From positions 1 through 64,000 of the forward strand of contig JANQLB010000096.1 of NCBI GenBank assembly GCA_028280805.1: DNA of 64,000 nucleotides. The letters run 5' to 3'. Both the position numbers and the translations under genes were made by a program. A model generated the notes under the pieces. That model was not told the DNA's origin, searched no databases, and was given only the letters and a program-made list of their open reading frames with translations. Below, in pieces: positions 9,872-17,212 of this stretch (position 1 is the first letter of the stretch; the number at the start of each line of letters is the position of its first letter). This DNA comes from Tissierellales bacterium. GTDB taxonomy: Bacteria; Bacillota; Clostridia; Tissierellales; VENL01.

Positions 9872-10885
9872 ATGAACAAAATCATAATAATAATTGTCTC
9901 TGTTGTGGTTATTTTAGTATGTTTAGTAGGTTCTGTTGATGATGCAATACATTTTACTGCTGTAGGAGATATTTTACTATCACGAGGAGTTAGTGAGAAA
10001 ATTGATAAAGAAGGTTTTGGCTATCCATACAACCATGTTAAAGATTTATTTGCTAATAAAGACATTGTATTTGGAAATTTGGAATGTCCTATATATGAAG
10101 GTAAAGGTGCAGCATATAAACGGCGTGATTTGATATTTAAGGCATCTAGTGAAAATGCAGCTTTCTTAAAACGAGCCGGATTTAATATATTAAATTTGGC
10201 AAACAATCATACCATGGATTATAAAAGTGATGGTTTAATTAGTACAATGGAAATTCTTAATGAGCAGAATATTAAATTTTTTGGGGCGGGGAAGAATTAT
10301 AGTGAGGCAAGAAAGCCATTAATTATAGATAAAAAGGACTCTAGTATTGGGTTTTTAGGGTACAGTATTTTTCCGCCTGAGGGATTTATTTTTTCAGAAG
10401 ACAAGGCAGATGTAGCTAGAGTAGGTAATAACTTGGAAAACGAAATAAAAATGGCTAAGAAACAATGCGATTTTTTAGTTGTATCGTTTCACTGGGGAAA
10501 TGAATATCACTTTTATCCCAGTGAAAATCAGAAACAGTTAGCTTATCAGGCAATAGATAGCGGGGCTGATTTAATCCTTGGACACCATCCTCATGTTCTA
10601 CAGGGAATAGAAAAATATATGGATAAGTACATTTTTTATAGTCTTGGAAATTTTATATTTGATAAACAAATACAAAAGGGTACTGATGAGTCAATTATTG
10701 TTGACATAGTAATTAAAGATGATGATATTGAAAATATAAGACTAATTCCAGTAAAAATCATTGACTGTCAACCTACTATTGCAGCAGATGATGAAGCAGA
10801 GTATATACTTCAAAGACTAAAAACGTATTCTAAAGGAATGAATACTAAAATTTTTATTGATAACGGAATAGGAAATGTTAGATAG
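9872..10885 (+). CDS. CapA family protein (PGA_cap metallophosphoesterase-like)
   Basis: A 337-residue exported or membrane-anchored protein of the CapA/poly-gamma-glutamate synthesis family, a calcineurin-like metallophosphoesterase fold. The motifs are in order: GDILLSRGV, GNLECPIY, LANNHTMDY, SFHWGNEY, GHHPHVLQG and YSLGNFIFD. An N-terminal hydrophobic stretch (residues 4-21) anchors or exports it. No other cap genes (capB, capC) are nearby, so poly-gamma-glutamate synthesis is not implied; many stand-alone members have unknown roles in the cell envelope. Of two in-frame ATGs (9866 and 9872) the second is better placed after GAGG at 9861-9864. It closes the 6.5-10.9 kb surface-protein unit with a strong terminator. 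Confidence 0.85.
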   Translation: MNKIIIIIVSVVVILVCLVGSVDDAIHFTAVGDILLSRGVSEKIDKEGFGYPYNHVKDLFANKDIVFGNLECPIYEGKGAAYKRRDLIFKASSENAAFLKRAGFNILNLANNHTMDYKSDGLISTMEILNEQNIKFFGAGKNYSEARKPLIIDKKDSSIGFLGYSIFPPEGFIFSEDKADVARVGNNLENEIKMAKKQCDFLVVSFHWGNEYHFYPSENQKQLAYQAIDSGADLILGHHPHVLQGIEKYMDKYIFYSLGNFIFDKQIQKGTDESIIVDIVIKDDDIENIRLIPVKIIDCQPTIAADDEAEYILQRLKTYSKGMNTKIFIDNGIGNVR

Positions 10886-10887
10886 AA

Positions 10888-10930
10888 ACATAAAGTGCAT
10901 GGTATCTTATCATGCACTTTATGTTTTTTT
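10888..10930 (+). terminator. Rho-independent terminator after the CapA-like gene
   Basis: A perfect 14-bp stem (10888-10901 with 10911-10924), a 9-base loop and a run of Ts to 10930. Confidence 0.92.
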
Positions 10931-10960
10931 ACCTACATCACTTTTAAAAGTAATGTAGGT
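10931..10960. repeat. 30-bp near-perfect palindrome
   Basis: ACCTACATCACTTTT is followed by its complement with one mismatched pair. It directly abuts the terminator and precedes tcdA by about 100 bases. It could be a second hairpin or a dyad operator; no T-tract follows. Confidence 0.6.
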
Positions 10961-11056
10961 GCATAGTCTGTATATTTACAAGTATTGACGTTCAAACATT
11001 TCTATGGTAATCTAGTTTTATTAATTACAGAGAAAAACCTTATAAGAGGTGGTAAA

Positions 11057-11812
11057 GTGTTACATGAATTTTCAAGAACTGAGATGATTATTGGAACTAA
11101 AGCCTTAAATAGATTAAGAAATAGTGTAGTAGCAGTTTTTGGTATTGGCGGAGTCGGTACATTTGCAGTAGAAGGATTATCTAGAAGTGGGATAGGTAAG
11201 TTTATTTTAGTAGATGATGATGAGATATGTTTAACAAATATAAACAGACAGCTTCATGCAACTAGAAAGACTATCGGAAAGCCAAAAGTTGAGGTTATGA
11301 AAGAAAGGATATTAGACATCAATCCTAATGCAGAGGTAATAACTTATCAAGAGCTTTACAATTCAGAAAGTGCTGACAGGCTTTTTTCTCATGAATATGA
11401 TTATGTTGTTGATGCTATTGATATGGTTTCAGCTAAACTTCACTTAATAGAAAGGTGTAATACAAGAAATATCCCTGCTATAAGCAGTATGGGAGCTGGT
11501 AACAAGCTTAATCCTGCTATGCTGCAAGTGGATGATATATACAATACAACTATTTGTCCCTTGGCAAGAATTATGAGGAGAGAGCTTAGAAAAAGAGGAA
11601 TAGAAAAACTTAAGGTAGTTTATTCAAAAGAAAAACCTATAAAACCTATTACTACAGAAAGAGATTGTGATATTGACAGTATTTGTCCCAGTAAGGATAG
11701 AATTTATATAAAGAGAAGACAAATACCTGGTAGTATTTCCTTTGTACCCTCTGTAGCTGGATTAATTATTGCATCGGAAATAGTAAAAGATATAATTGAG
11801 TATAAAGAATAA
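11057..11812 (+). CDS. tcdA: tRNA threonylcarbamoyladenosine dehydratase (TcdA, ThiF/E1-like)
   Basis: A 251-residue ThiF/MoeB-type ATP-dependent enzyme. It carries the nucleotide motif FGIGGVG near residue 30, VDDDEICLTNINRQ typical of the E1-like fold, and DAIDMVSAKLHLI. It matches the TcdA (YgdL/CsdL) group, which dehydrates t6A37 of tRNA to cyclic ct6A. The frame is open further upstream, but GAGGTGG at 11047-11053 points to GTG 11057, giving the normal family N-terminus (FSRTEMIIG). The stop is 15 bases before trpS, so the two tRNA-related genes probably share a transcript. Confidence 0.85.
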   Translation: MLHEFSRTEMIIGTKALNRLRNSVVAVFGIGGVGTFAVEGLSRSGIGKFILVDDDEICLTNINRQLHATRKTIGKPKVEVMKERILDINPNAEVITYQELYNSESADRLFSHEYDYVVDAIDMVSAKLHLIERCNTRNIPAISSMGAGNKLNPAMLQVDDIYNTTICPLARIMRRELRKRGIEKLKVVYSKEKPIKPITTERDCDIDSICPSKDRIYIKRRQIPGSISFVPSVAGLIIASEIVKDIIEYKE

Positions 11813-11827
11813 AAGGAGGTAAAACTT

Positions 11828-12829
11828 ATGAATGATAAAAAGGTTATATTTAGTGGAGTTAAGCCATCAGGAGATTTAACTCTTGGTAATTATCTCGGAG
11901 CTATAAAAAATTGGGCAGAACTTCAGGATGAGTATGAATGTTATTATTGTATTGTAGATTTACATGCTGTTACTGTACATCAAGACCCAAAAGAATTGAG
12001 AAAAAGAAGTTTAGAGATATTGGCTCAATATATAGCAGCCGGTATAAATCCGGATGATAACACAATGTTTATGCAATCTCATGTAAGTGCTCATGCAGAG
12101 CTTGCCTGGGTATTAAACTGTATATCATACATGGGACAGCTAAAGAGAATGACACAATTTAAGGACAAAGCAAGAAATAATGAAGAAAACTTGAGTGCTG
12201 GTTTTTTTACTTATCCGGCATTGATGGCTGCAGATATATTACTTTATCAGACTGATTTAGTTCCTGTCGGAGATGACCAGAAACAGCATTTAGAACTAGC
12301 TAGAGATTTAGCCGAAAGGTTTAATAGTAAATATAGTGATACTTTCGTAGTTCCGGATGTCTATACTTCTAAAATCGGATCAAGGATAATGGGTCTGCAA
12401 AATCCTAACAGCAAAATGTCAAAATCCGATGACAACAAAAACGATTACGTTTTAATAATTGAAAGTGATAATGAGACAGAAAAGAAAATAAAAAAATCAA
12501 TCACAGACTCACTAAATCAAGTAAAATTTTCTGATGAGCAGCCCGGTATTAAGAACTTAATAACTATCTTGTCTAAAGTAACTGGAGATAGTACCCAAGA
12601 TATTGAGAATAAGTATGAAAACGCTGGATACGGTAAATTTAAGTCAGATGTCGCTGAAGCTGTAAATGAAGAATTAAAGCCGATTAGACAGAGATTTGAA
12701 GAATTAATGAAAAATAAGGATTATCTAGAGCAGGTTTATTTAGAAGGTGCTGAGAGAGCAGAAACCGTTGCCAGAAAAACTCTTAGAAAGGTATATAAGA
12801 AGGTTGGGTTCATACCTAGAAAGTTCTAG
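11828..12829 (+). CDS. trpS: Tryptophanyl-tRNA synthetase
   Basis: A 333-residue class I aminoacyl-tRNA synthetase that charges tRNA-Trp in the cytoplasm. The HIGH-like signature is TLGNYLGA (residues 18-25, preceded by KPSGD), and the KMSKS loop is KMSKSDDN near residue 198. VGDDQKQHLELARD is the characteristic tryptophan-enzyme segment. Length and motif spacing are normal. AAGGAGG at 11813-11819 sets the ATG. No T-box leader is present in front, since only 15 bases separate it from tcdA. It ends at the terminator near 12.95 kb. Confidence 0.97.
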   Translation: MNDKKVIFSGVKPSGDLTLGNYLGAIKNWAELQDEYECYYCIVDLHAVTVHQDPKELRKRSLEILAQYIAAGINPDDNTMFMQSHVSAHAELAWVLNCISYMGQLKRMTQFKDKARNNEENLSAGFFTYPALMAADILLYQTDLVPVGDDQKQHLELARDLAERFNSKYSDTFVVPDVYTSKIGSRIMGLQNPNSKMSKSDDNKNDYVLIIESDNETEKKIKKSITDSLNQVKFSDEQPGIKNLITILSKVTGDSTQDIENKYENAGYGKFKSDVAEAVNEELKPIRQRFEELMKNKDYLEQVYLEGAERAETVARKTLRKVYKKVGFIPRKF

Positions 12830-12938
12830 AATCCATAAAAACAACAATGCACATTAGATAACGTGAAATAAGTAAGAAATCAAAATTCATGTTATCAGTT
12901 GGTTAAGACTATATGGAATAAGAACAACATTAACAGAT

Positions 12939-12978
12939 AGAGTAGTAAAATCATTTAATGGTTTTAATACTCTTTTTT
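12939..12978 (+). terminator. Probable rho-independent terminator downstream of trpS
   Basis: A 15-bp stem with two mismatches (12939-12953 with 12959-12973), a short loop and a T-run. It is about 110 bases after the trpS stop. Confidence 0.7.
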
Positions 12979-13110
12979 ACTGCTTATTTTTTTGAAATTA
13001 AACAATAAAAAAGGGTACTCCCTGCAGCACGACCTTGTTTGTAAGGTCAGAGTAGACAGCGTAAAGTCTATTGATACAATATTTAAGATTTCTAAAAAGA
13101 AATATAAATT
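12979..13110. other. Intergenic stretch with a small hairpin, no gene seen
   Basis: Between the trpS terminator and the next promoter I see only a 6-bp GACCTT/AAGGTC hairpin at 13031-13048 in a locally more GC-rich patch (13021-13070). A further inverted repeat, GATAACgTGAA-type, lies at 12857-12897 before the terminator. Neither has an evident role. Confidence 0.4.
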
Positions 13111-13111
13111 A

Positions 13112-13140
13112 TTGACAAACAATAATTTCTCTGCTACAAT
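13112..13140 (+). promoter_or_regulatory. Strong sigma-A promoter of the DUF2975-like operon
   Basis: A perfect TTGACA at 13112-13117 and TACAAT at 13135-13140 are separated by 17 bases. It lies just upstream of the gene starting at 13172, giving a leader of about 25 bases. Confidence 0.85.
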
Positions 13141-13158
13141 TATCGTAAAACAATAATT
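13117..13158. repeat. Direct repeats AAACAATAATT flanking the -10 region (candidate operator)
   Basis: The 11-mer AAACAATAATT occurs at 13117-13127 and again at 13148-13158, 31 bases apart (about three helical turns), on either side of the -10 box. The placement suits binding by the operon's own HTH regulator, which is inference. Confidence 0.5.
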
Positions 13159-13171
13159 ATAGAGGTGGATA

Positions 13172-14146
13172 ATGAGACAAAAAATATTTTATATTTCCTT
13201 GATAGCAACTGCACTGCTTTGTATATTATTTTGCTTGAGTCAGATTTCTTTTTCAAGCATGTTTACATCTGTTTTAGTATTTCCATTTGAACAAATAGCA
13301 TCGTTATTACGTTTTTTATCTTTAAGCGGTAGGTTTTTAAATGCCATAGCATTGATGCTATATGTAGGTATTTGCTTAATACCTATTTGGTTTATACTTT
13401 GGATAAAGAATAGAAGAAAATTGCATATAGAAGACTGGTTATTAGTGTTGTTGTCAGGGTTACTATTTATGATAATATATCTGATGATTAACGTTGGAAT
13501 GATGGCTAAAATCTTTAATGCTAACATGGGGACACTTCTTATTGTTCAAAAATCAATCTTAGGGAGTGTATTCTGGTCAGTTTTGGTGGGTTATGTTGTA
13601 TTACATGCTATACGCTTGTGTTTTGAAAGCAGTACGGAAAAGCTGCAAGACTATCTAAAGATTTTCCTAAGTTTTCTGGCATTTTTATTTGTGTGTGCTG
13701 CCTTTGGGGTGTCCTTTGGAGAAACATTAAATTCTTTTGATGCTTTAAAAGCTGGCAACATAGGAAATGAATCCGCATTAGGAATGAGTTATGTTTTTCT
13801 AGCACTAAGATTTCTTGTAAACATTACACCCTTTATACTAAACATAGCAACTATATTTTTTGCTTTAAGATTACTTAATAATATGAAAGTAAACAGATAT
13901 TCTTATGAAACAGTAATATCCGCAGAAAAGTTATCCTTGTGGTGTAAAAAAACGCTTTCTATAGTGGTGCTTACAAATATCTTTTTTAATGTTTTTCAAC
14001 TGCTATTTGCAAAAAATCTTAGAAGTATTAACAGCAGTATTTCTATACCCATTGTATCAATCTGTTTTGTAATTGCCATTCTTATATTTGCTAGAATTAT
14101 TGCTGAAAACAAACAGCTCAAAAGCGATAACGACTTATTTATATGA
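13172..14146 (+). CDS. Membrane protein with a DUF2975-like C-terminal half
   Basis: A 324-residue protein with about eight hydrophobic segments. The C-terminal ~160 residues resemble DUF2975: four membrane segments, the FFALRLLNNM stretch, and the ending ENKQLKSDNDLFI, which is the usual acidic tail of that family. DUF2975 genes normally come directly before a small YozG-type HTH gene, exactly as here (8 bases apart). The length is about double the usual DUF2975 size because of an extra N-terminal membrane region. GAGGTGG upstream sets the ATG. The role is unknown; membrane control of the partner regulator is plausible but unproven. Confidence 0.65.
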   Translation: MRQKIFYISLIATALLCILFCLSQISFSSMFTSVLVFPFEQIASLLRFLSLSGRFLNAIALMLYVGICLIPIWFILWIKNRRKLHIEDWLLVLLSGLLFMIIYLMINVGMMAKIFNANMGTLLIVQKSILGSVFWSVLVGYVVLHAIRLCFESSTEKLQDYLKIFLSFLAFLFVCAAFGVSFGETLNSFDALKAGNIGNESALGMSYVFLALRFLVNITPFILNIATIFFALRLLNNMKVNRYSYETVISAEKLSLWCKKTLSIVVLTNIFFNVFQLLFAKNLRSINSSISIPIVSICFVIAILIFARIIAENKQLKSDNDLFI

Positions 14147-14154
14147 GGTGAGAT

Positions 14155-14385
14155 ATGGCGATAAAAGTATATCTTGAGGATATTTTAAAAAAAAGAGGAA
14201 TGACATCAAAACAACTTTGTTCTTTAGTTGGTATTACAGAAGCTAACCTTTCAATCTTAAGAAGTGGCAAAGCAAAGGGCATACGCTTTAGAACCGTTAA
14301 TAAAATATGTTACTATCTTAGGTGTGATGTCGGTGACATACTAAAATTTGATGGAAATTTGGAGGAAGATAATGAAACGAAATAA
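14155..14385 (+). CDS. Small Cro/CI-type HTH regulator (YozG-like)
   Basis: A 76-residue protein made almost entirely of one helix-turn-helix domain, with MTSKQLCSLVGITEANLSIL as helices 2-3 and YYLRCDVGDIL at the end of the domain. This is the compact XRE-type regulator that accompanies DUF2975 membrane proteins. GAGGTGAGAT sets the ATG 8 bases after the preceding stop, and the 3' end overlaps the start of the next gene by 14 bases, so all three genes are translated from one message. Autoregulation through the direct repeats at 13117-13158 is likely but inferred. Confidence 0.8.
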   Translation: MAIKVYLEDILKKRGMTSKQLCSLVGITEANLSILRSGKAKGIRFRTVNKICYYLRCDVGDILKFDGNLEEDNETK

Positions 14386-15343
14386 TATCATATTAGCCGG
14401 TATACTATTTACTGTGTTTATAATAGGTTTAACGGGATTTGTATTGGCAGACCCACAAGCTAGTGAAGGCAGCATGGAAGATCACATGAAAGATCGCATG
14501 GTAGGAGTTTTAGTAACAACAGATTCCCTTGATTTATTTGACTTTGAGAGTTATTTTAATGAAAACGCAAATAAAGTTTTAAAGGGTAATCAAATAATAA
14601 ATAGTGGTGCATATGATGGCAGAATTTATGCAACTTTAGAAGATGAATCACTGACGAACGTGAAAACAGGTGCAACTGTAATACATCAAAAATTTGTCTT
14701 TAATGATATAGATGGATTTTCATATTTTACCGCAAAAATACAAGATGAGAATAGAGATTACAAATCAACACATTTGGATGATGCCATTACAGCCGGCAAA
14801 ACACATTTTGAATATACAGATGACGGCATTGGCGTTGAGTTGGAGGGAACTATTTATGTTACGCCTACCAGACAAAACTATATTTTTTATATGAACCCTG
14901 TGTATCAAAATGAAAATGGAGATGTATACGTTATGCAGGGTAGTGCTATTTCTGGAAATATGGATATGGAAGGTACAGTTTTCTCTCAAACGCTAGAATC
15001 AAGCTATATTGTTACTGAAAATGACAAAACAAAAACAGATACTATTACTGTAAGGATATCAATTAGTGCATTATATGAGCCAGTCAATATTGAAATTATT
15101 GAATTTGATAAAAATAATGAAATAGTTGAAATCCATAAATATACTGCAGGTGAAGTGCCTAAAACCATAAAATCACAGACAGAAACGGAGTATATTTTTG
15201 TGATAACTAAGAAAAACAATCCACATGATGGACTGGTATATTCAAGGGAATTGTATCAAAAAGATGATACTGGCTTTAATACATTTTATAGTCGTGATGA
15301 CGGTATATGTATAAACCAATATACAGAGTTGATATGGGAATAA
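14372..15343 (+). CDS. Exported protein of unknown function, third gene of the DUF2975 operon
   Basis: A 323-residue protein with an N-terminal signal peptide or anchor (residues 6-28, ending LADPQA). The mature part is acidic, strand-rich and poor in cysteine, and shows no motif I recognise. GGAGG at 14361-14365 sets the ATG at 14372, inside the last 14 bases of the HTH gene, which implies translational coupling. The coupling suggests that the protein is the output, or a partner, of the membrane-protein/HTH pair at or outside the membrane. A perfect 10-bp hairpin follows at 15382-15407. Confidence 0.65.
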   Translation: MKRNNIILAGILFTVFIIGLTGFVLADPQASEGSMEDHMKDRMVGVLVTTDSLDLFDFESYFNENANKVLKGNQIINSGAYDGRIYATLEDESLTNVKTGATVIHQKFVFNDIDGFSYFTAKIQDENRDYKSTHLDDAITAGKTHFEYTDDGIGVELEGTIYVTPTRQNYIFYMNPVYQNENGDVYVMQGSAISGNMDMEGTVFSQTLESSYIVTENDKTKTDTITVRISISALYEPVNIEIIEFDKNNEIVEIHKYTAGEVPKTIKSQTETEYIFVITKKNNPHDGLVYSRELYQKDDTGFNTFYSRDDGICINQYTELIWE

Positions 15344-15381
15344 CATTTTAACTTTATTGTGTTATTGGAAGACAATGAAAA

Positions 15382-15407
15382 CACCCTAGACAACGTGGTC
15401 TAGGGTG
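15382..15407 (+). terminator. Possible terminator hairpin of the DUF2975 operon
   Basis: CACCCTAGAC pairs perfectly with GTCTAGGGTG around a 6-base loop, about 40 bases after the stop. Only a weak A/T-rich tract follows, so termination efficiency is uncertain. Confidence 0.5.
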
Positions 15408-15588
15408 CGTAATCAAAAATATCTTTATTTCACTTCCACTTTATTAGGTTGTTTTTTTATGATTATGAATAGTCAGCCGGCAATTCAAAAGCAAAAGCTT
15501 CTAAAAGGCCTAGGTGTAAGTATGTAAAACATTTATAAACAAATGAGTTTTAATAATTATAATACATAAAAGTATAAAGTCCCGTTTT

Positions 15589-15936
15589 TCATTTATCAGA
15601 GTCTTTAGAACCGGATTTTTGTTTCAAAAACTCGATATATTCTTTAACTTTTTGCATATCCTCTTTACAAAGACTGTGTTCATTTGAACTTTGATATTTA
15701 ATTATAGATATATCATCTTTACACTCATAGGGATTACGAATATTAGAGACACCTAGCAGCCAGTCTGTAGAAACGTTAAAATAGCTTGCAAGAAATTTAA
15801 CTGTCTCAGTATCCGGATCACGTCTTCCTTGTTCATACATTCCGATTGTACTAGTTGCAACATTAAGCTGACGAGCTAAATCAGTTTGTGTTAAATTTCT
15901 TTCTTTCCTTGCAATTCTTAATCTATCACCAAACAT
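15589..15936 (-). CDS. XRE-family transcriptional regulator (copy A)
   Basis: A 115-residue DNA-binding protein. The N-terminal Cro/CI HTH domain spans residues 1-66: the helix-turn-helix is TQTDLARQLNVATSTIG, followed by the typical YEQGRRDPDTETV and STDWLLG. The C-terminal ~45 residues include a short helix ending EYIEFLKQK. It is about four-fifths identical to the regulator at 16680-17027, and the upstream regions are also alike. A GAGGTGAT site makes the ATG at 15936 the start rather than the in-frame GTG three codons earlier. Probably autoregulated through ACCTTAT-type sites that overlap its promoter. Confidence 0.85.
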   Translation of the reverse strand: MFGDRLRIARKERNLTQTDLARQLNVATSTIGMYEQGRRDPDTETVKFLASYFNVSTDWLLGVSNIRNPYECKDDISIIKYQSSNEHSLCKEDMQKVKEYIEFLKQKSGSKDSDK

Positions 15937-15954
15937 AGTAATCACCTCATAAAG

Positions 15955-16040
15955 CTATATTACCACATAAGGTATAAAGTAGGAGCAAATGATACTAAAG
16001 GTGTAAAAAACAATTAAAATGACACATAAGGTGTTGCATT
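15955..16040 (-). promoter_or_regulatory. Upstream region of regulator copy A with repeated ACCTTAT-like sites
   Basis: Reading toward copy A, related sites ACACCTTATGTG, ACACCTTTAGTA and ATACCTTATGTGG occur in turn. The last runs into an extended -10 box (TGGTAATAT), and the same arrangement precedes copy B. The repeated half-site overlapping the promoter suggests an operator. Confidence 0.55.
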
Positions 16041-16150
16041 ATTTGGTTAATATAATACTATATGTTTATCTTAATTATAATATCTGTAAACTTATTACTT
16101 TTAATAAAATAAAAAGGAAATAATAAAAGTTTAAAGTAAGTAAAAAGCTT

Positions 16151-16159
16151 TGATATAAT
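16151..16159 (+). promoter_or_regulatory. Extended -10 promoter element of the small membrane protein gene
   Basis: TGATATAAT is a perfect extended -10 (TGn-TATAAT). No good -35 is seen. The predicted start lies at or just before the ribosome binding site, so the leader would be very short. Confidence 0.45.
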
Positions 16160-16177
16160 AATTATGGGGTGATATTA

Positions 16178-16534
16178 ATGGACAAAAAGAAAGCCCAAAA
16201 GAAATTAGTAACAATAAGTACATATTTGTTAATATTTCTAATATTAATAATGATTAATATGTATTTTATAAAAAACAATTTAGACAGTCAAATACCATAT
16301 ACTTTTGAACAATTAGCAGATATAGGTGGAGAACATAAATACGAGTTGAAATTTTTAAATATTCCAATGCAGACAACAAATATTATATTTTATGAAAACG
16401 GTGGATTTGAAGCACGCTTTACTAATCATACAGCTCATTATATTGTACCTGTAGTGCTTGCTATAGCAATGTTAATGATAGTAGTATTTGTGGTAAGTAA
16501 ATTAAAAAAAATAATTTCTAAACATACATTGTAA
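16178..16534 (+). CDS. Small membrane protein between the two XRE regulators
   Basis: A 118-residue protein with two hydrophobic segments, one near the N-terminus (about residues 12-31) and one near the C-terminus (about 92-110), each flanked by lysines. The ~55 residues between them are likely extracytoplasmic. I recognise no family. GGGGTGAT at 16166-16173 sets the ATG at 16178, not the in-frame GTG inside that site. It is transcribed toward copy B and away from copy A. The setting suggests that one or both regulators control it. Confidence 0.6.
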   Translation: MDKKKAQKKLVTISTYLLIFLILIMINMYFIKNNLDSQIPYTFEQLADIGGEHKYELKFLNIPMQTTNIIFYENGGFEARFTNHTAHYIVPVVLAIAMLMIVVFVVSKLKKIISKHTL

Positions 16535-16599
16535 AGGTGGTTGTTAGTTAATCTTTAAAATCTGATTTTTTTCAGACAAACTACACTATATGCACAATT

Positions 16600-16660
16600 T
16601 TAATTATTTTTACACTTTTAGCACTATTTGCTTTTACTCTATACTTTATATGGTAATATA
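16600..16660 (+). promoter_or_regulatory. Upstream region of regulator copy B, homologous to that of copy A
   Basis: TTACACTTTTAGCA and the stretch up to an extended -10 box, TGGTAATAT at 16651-16659, parallel the region in front of copy A. The promoter was therefore duplicated with the gene. The half-sites are less perfect here (ACACTTTTAG, ATACTTTATATGG). Confidence 0.5.
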
Positions 16661-16679
16661 ACCTTATGGGGTGATTACT

Positions 16680-17027
16680 ATGTTTGGTGATAGACTAAGA
16701 ATTGTACGAAAAGAAAGAAATTTAAAACAATCCGATTTAGCTACTAAGCTTAATGTTTCACCTAGTACAATCGGAATGTATGAACAAGGAAGACGTGATC
16801 CGGATACTGAAACAGTTAAATTTCTTGCAAACTATTTTAACGTTTCTACAGATTGGTTACTAGGTGTATCCAATATTCGTAATCCCTATGAGTGTAAAGA
16901 TGATATATCTATAGTTACATATCAAAATCTGAATGAAAGCATACTTTGTAAAGAAGATATGGAAAAAATCAAAGAATATATTGAGTTTTTAAAACAAAAA
17001 ACTAGTTCCCAAAAGTCTAAAAAGTAA
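16680..17027 (+). CDS. XRE-family transcriptional regulator (copy B)
   Basis: A 115-residue paralogue of the minus-strand regulator at 15589-15936. The HTH is KQSDLATKLNVSPSTIG, followed by the same YEQGRRDPDTETV and STDWLLG blocks. Differences from copy A cluster in the two DNA-contacting helices (residues 15-31) and in the last ~40 residues; the linker between them is unchanged. The start is ATG 16680 after GGGGTGAT. A terminator follows at 17060-17088. It probably binds related but not identical operators; its target is unknown. Confidence 0.85.
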   Translation: MFGDRLRIVRKERNLKQSDLATKLNVSPSTIGMYEQGRRDPDTETVKFLANYFNVSTDWLLGVSNIRNPYECKDDISIVTYQNLNESILCKEDMEKIKEYIEFLKQKTSSQKSKK

Positions 17028-17059
17028 ATTCACATAATTTGACTTAACCATTTTACCTT

Positions 17060-17088
17060 AACCGCACACTAGCGGTTTTATTTTTTTA
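17060..17088 (+). terminator. Rho-independent terminator after regulator copy B
   Basis: AACCGC pairs with GCGGTT around a 6-base loop, followed by TTATTTTTTT. Confidence 0.8.
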
Positions 17089-17212
17089 CCCATAAACGTT
17101 AAAACCGACAATTTGTAAATTCAAATGTATATTTAGAGTAACTTTGTATACAAATGAAAATAATAATGGTAAAATTAAAATAAATCAATACTTAGTTTAA
17201 GGAGGTGAGGTC

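Noticed and set aside
12857-12897. Inverted repeat GATAACgTGAA ... TTCATGTTATC after trpS, considered as an attachment or operator site
   Set aside because: Imperfect, single-copy as far as I can see, and without a nearby integrase; probably incidental.
15459-15528. A 22-codon frame (MIMNSQPAIQKQKLLKGLGVSM) that could be the start of a decayed recombinase
   Set aside because: Too short, no ribosome binding site of note and no further matching frame downstream; the resemblance to recombinase N-termini is only suggestive.
16121-16140. A -35 box for the small membrane protein gene
   Set aside because: TTAAAG at 16131 matches the consensus at only three positions; the extended -10 may suffice.
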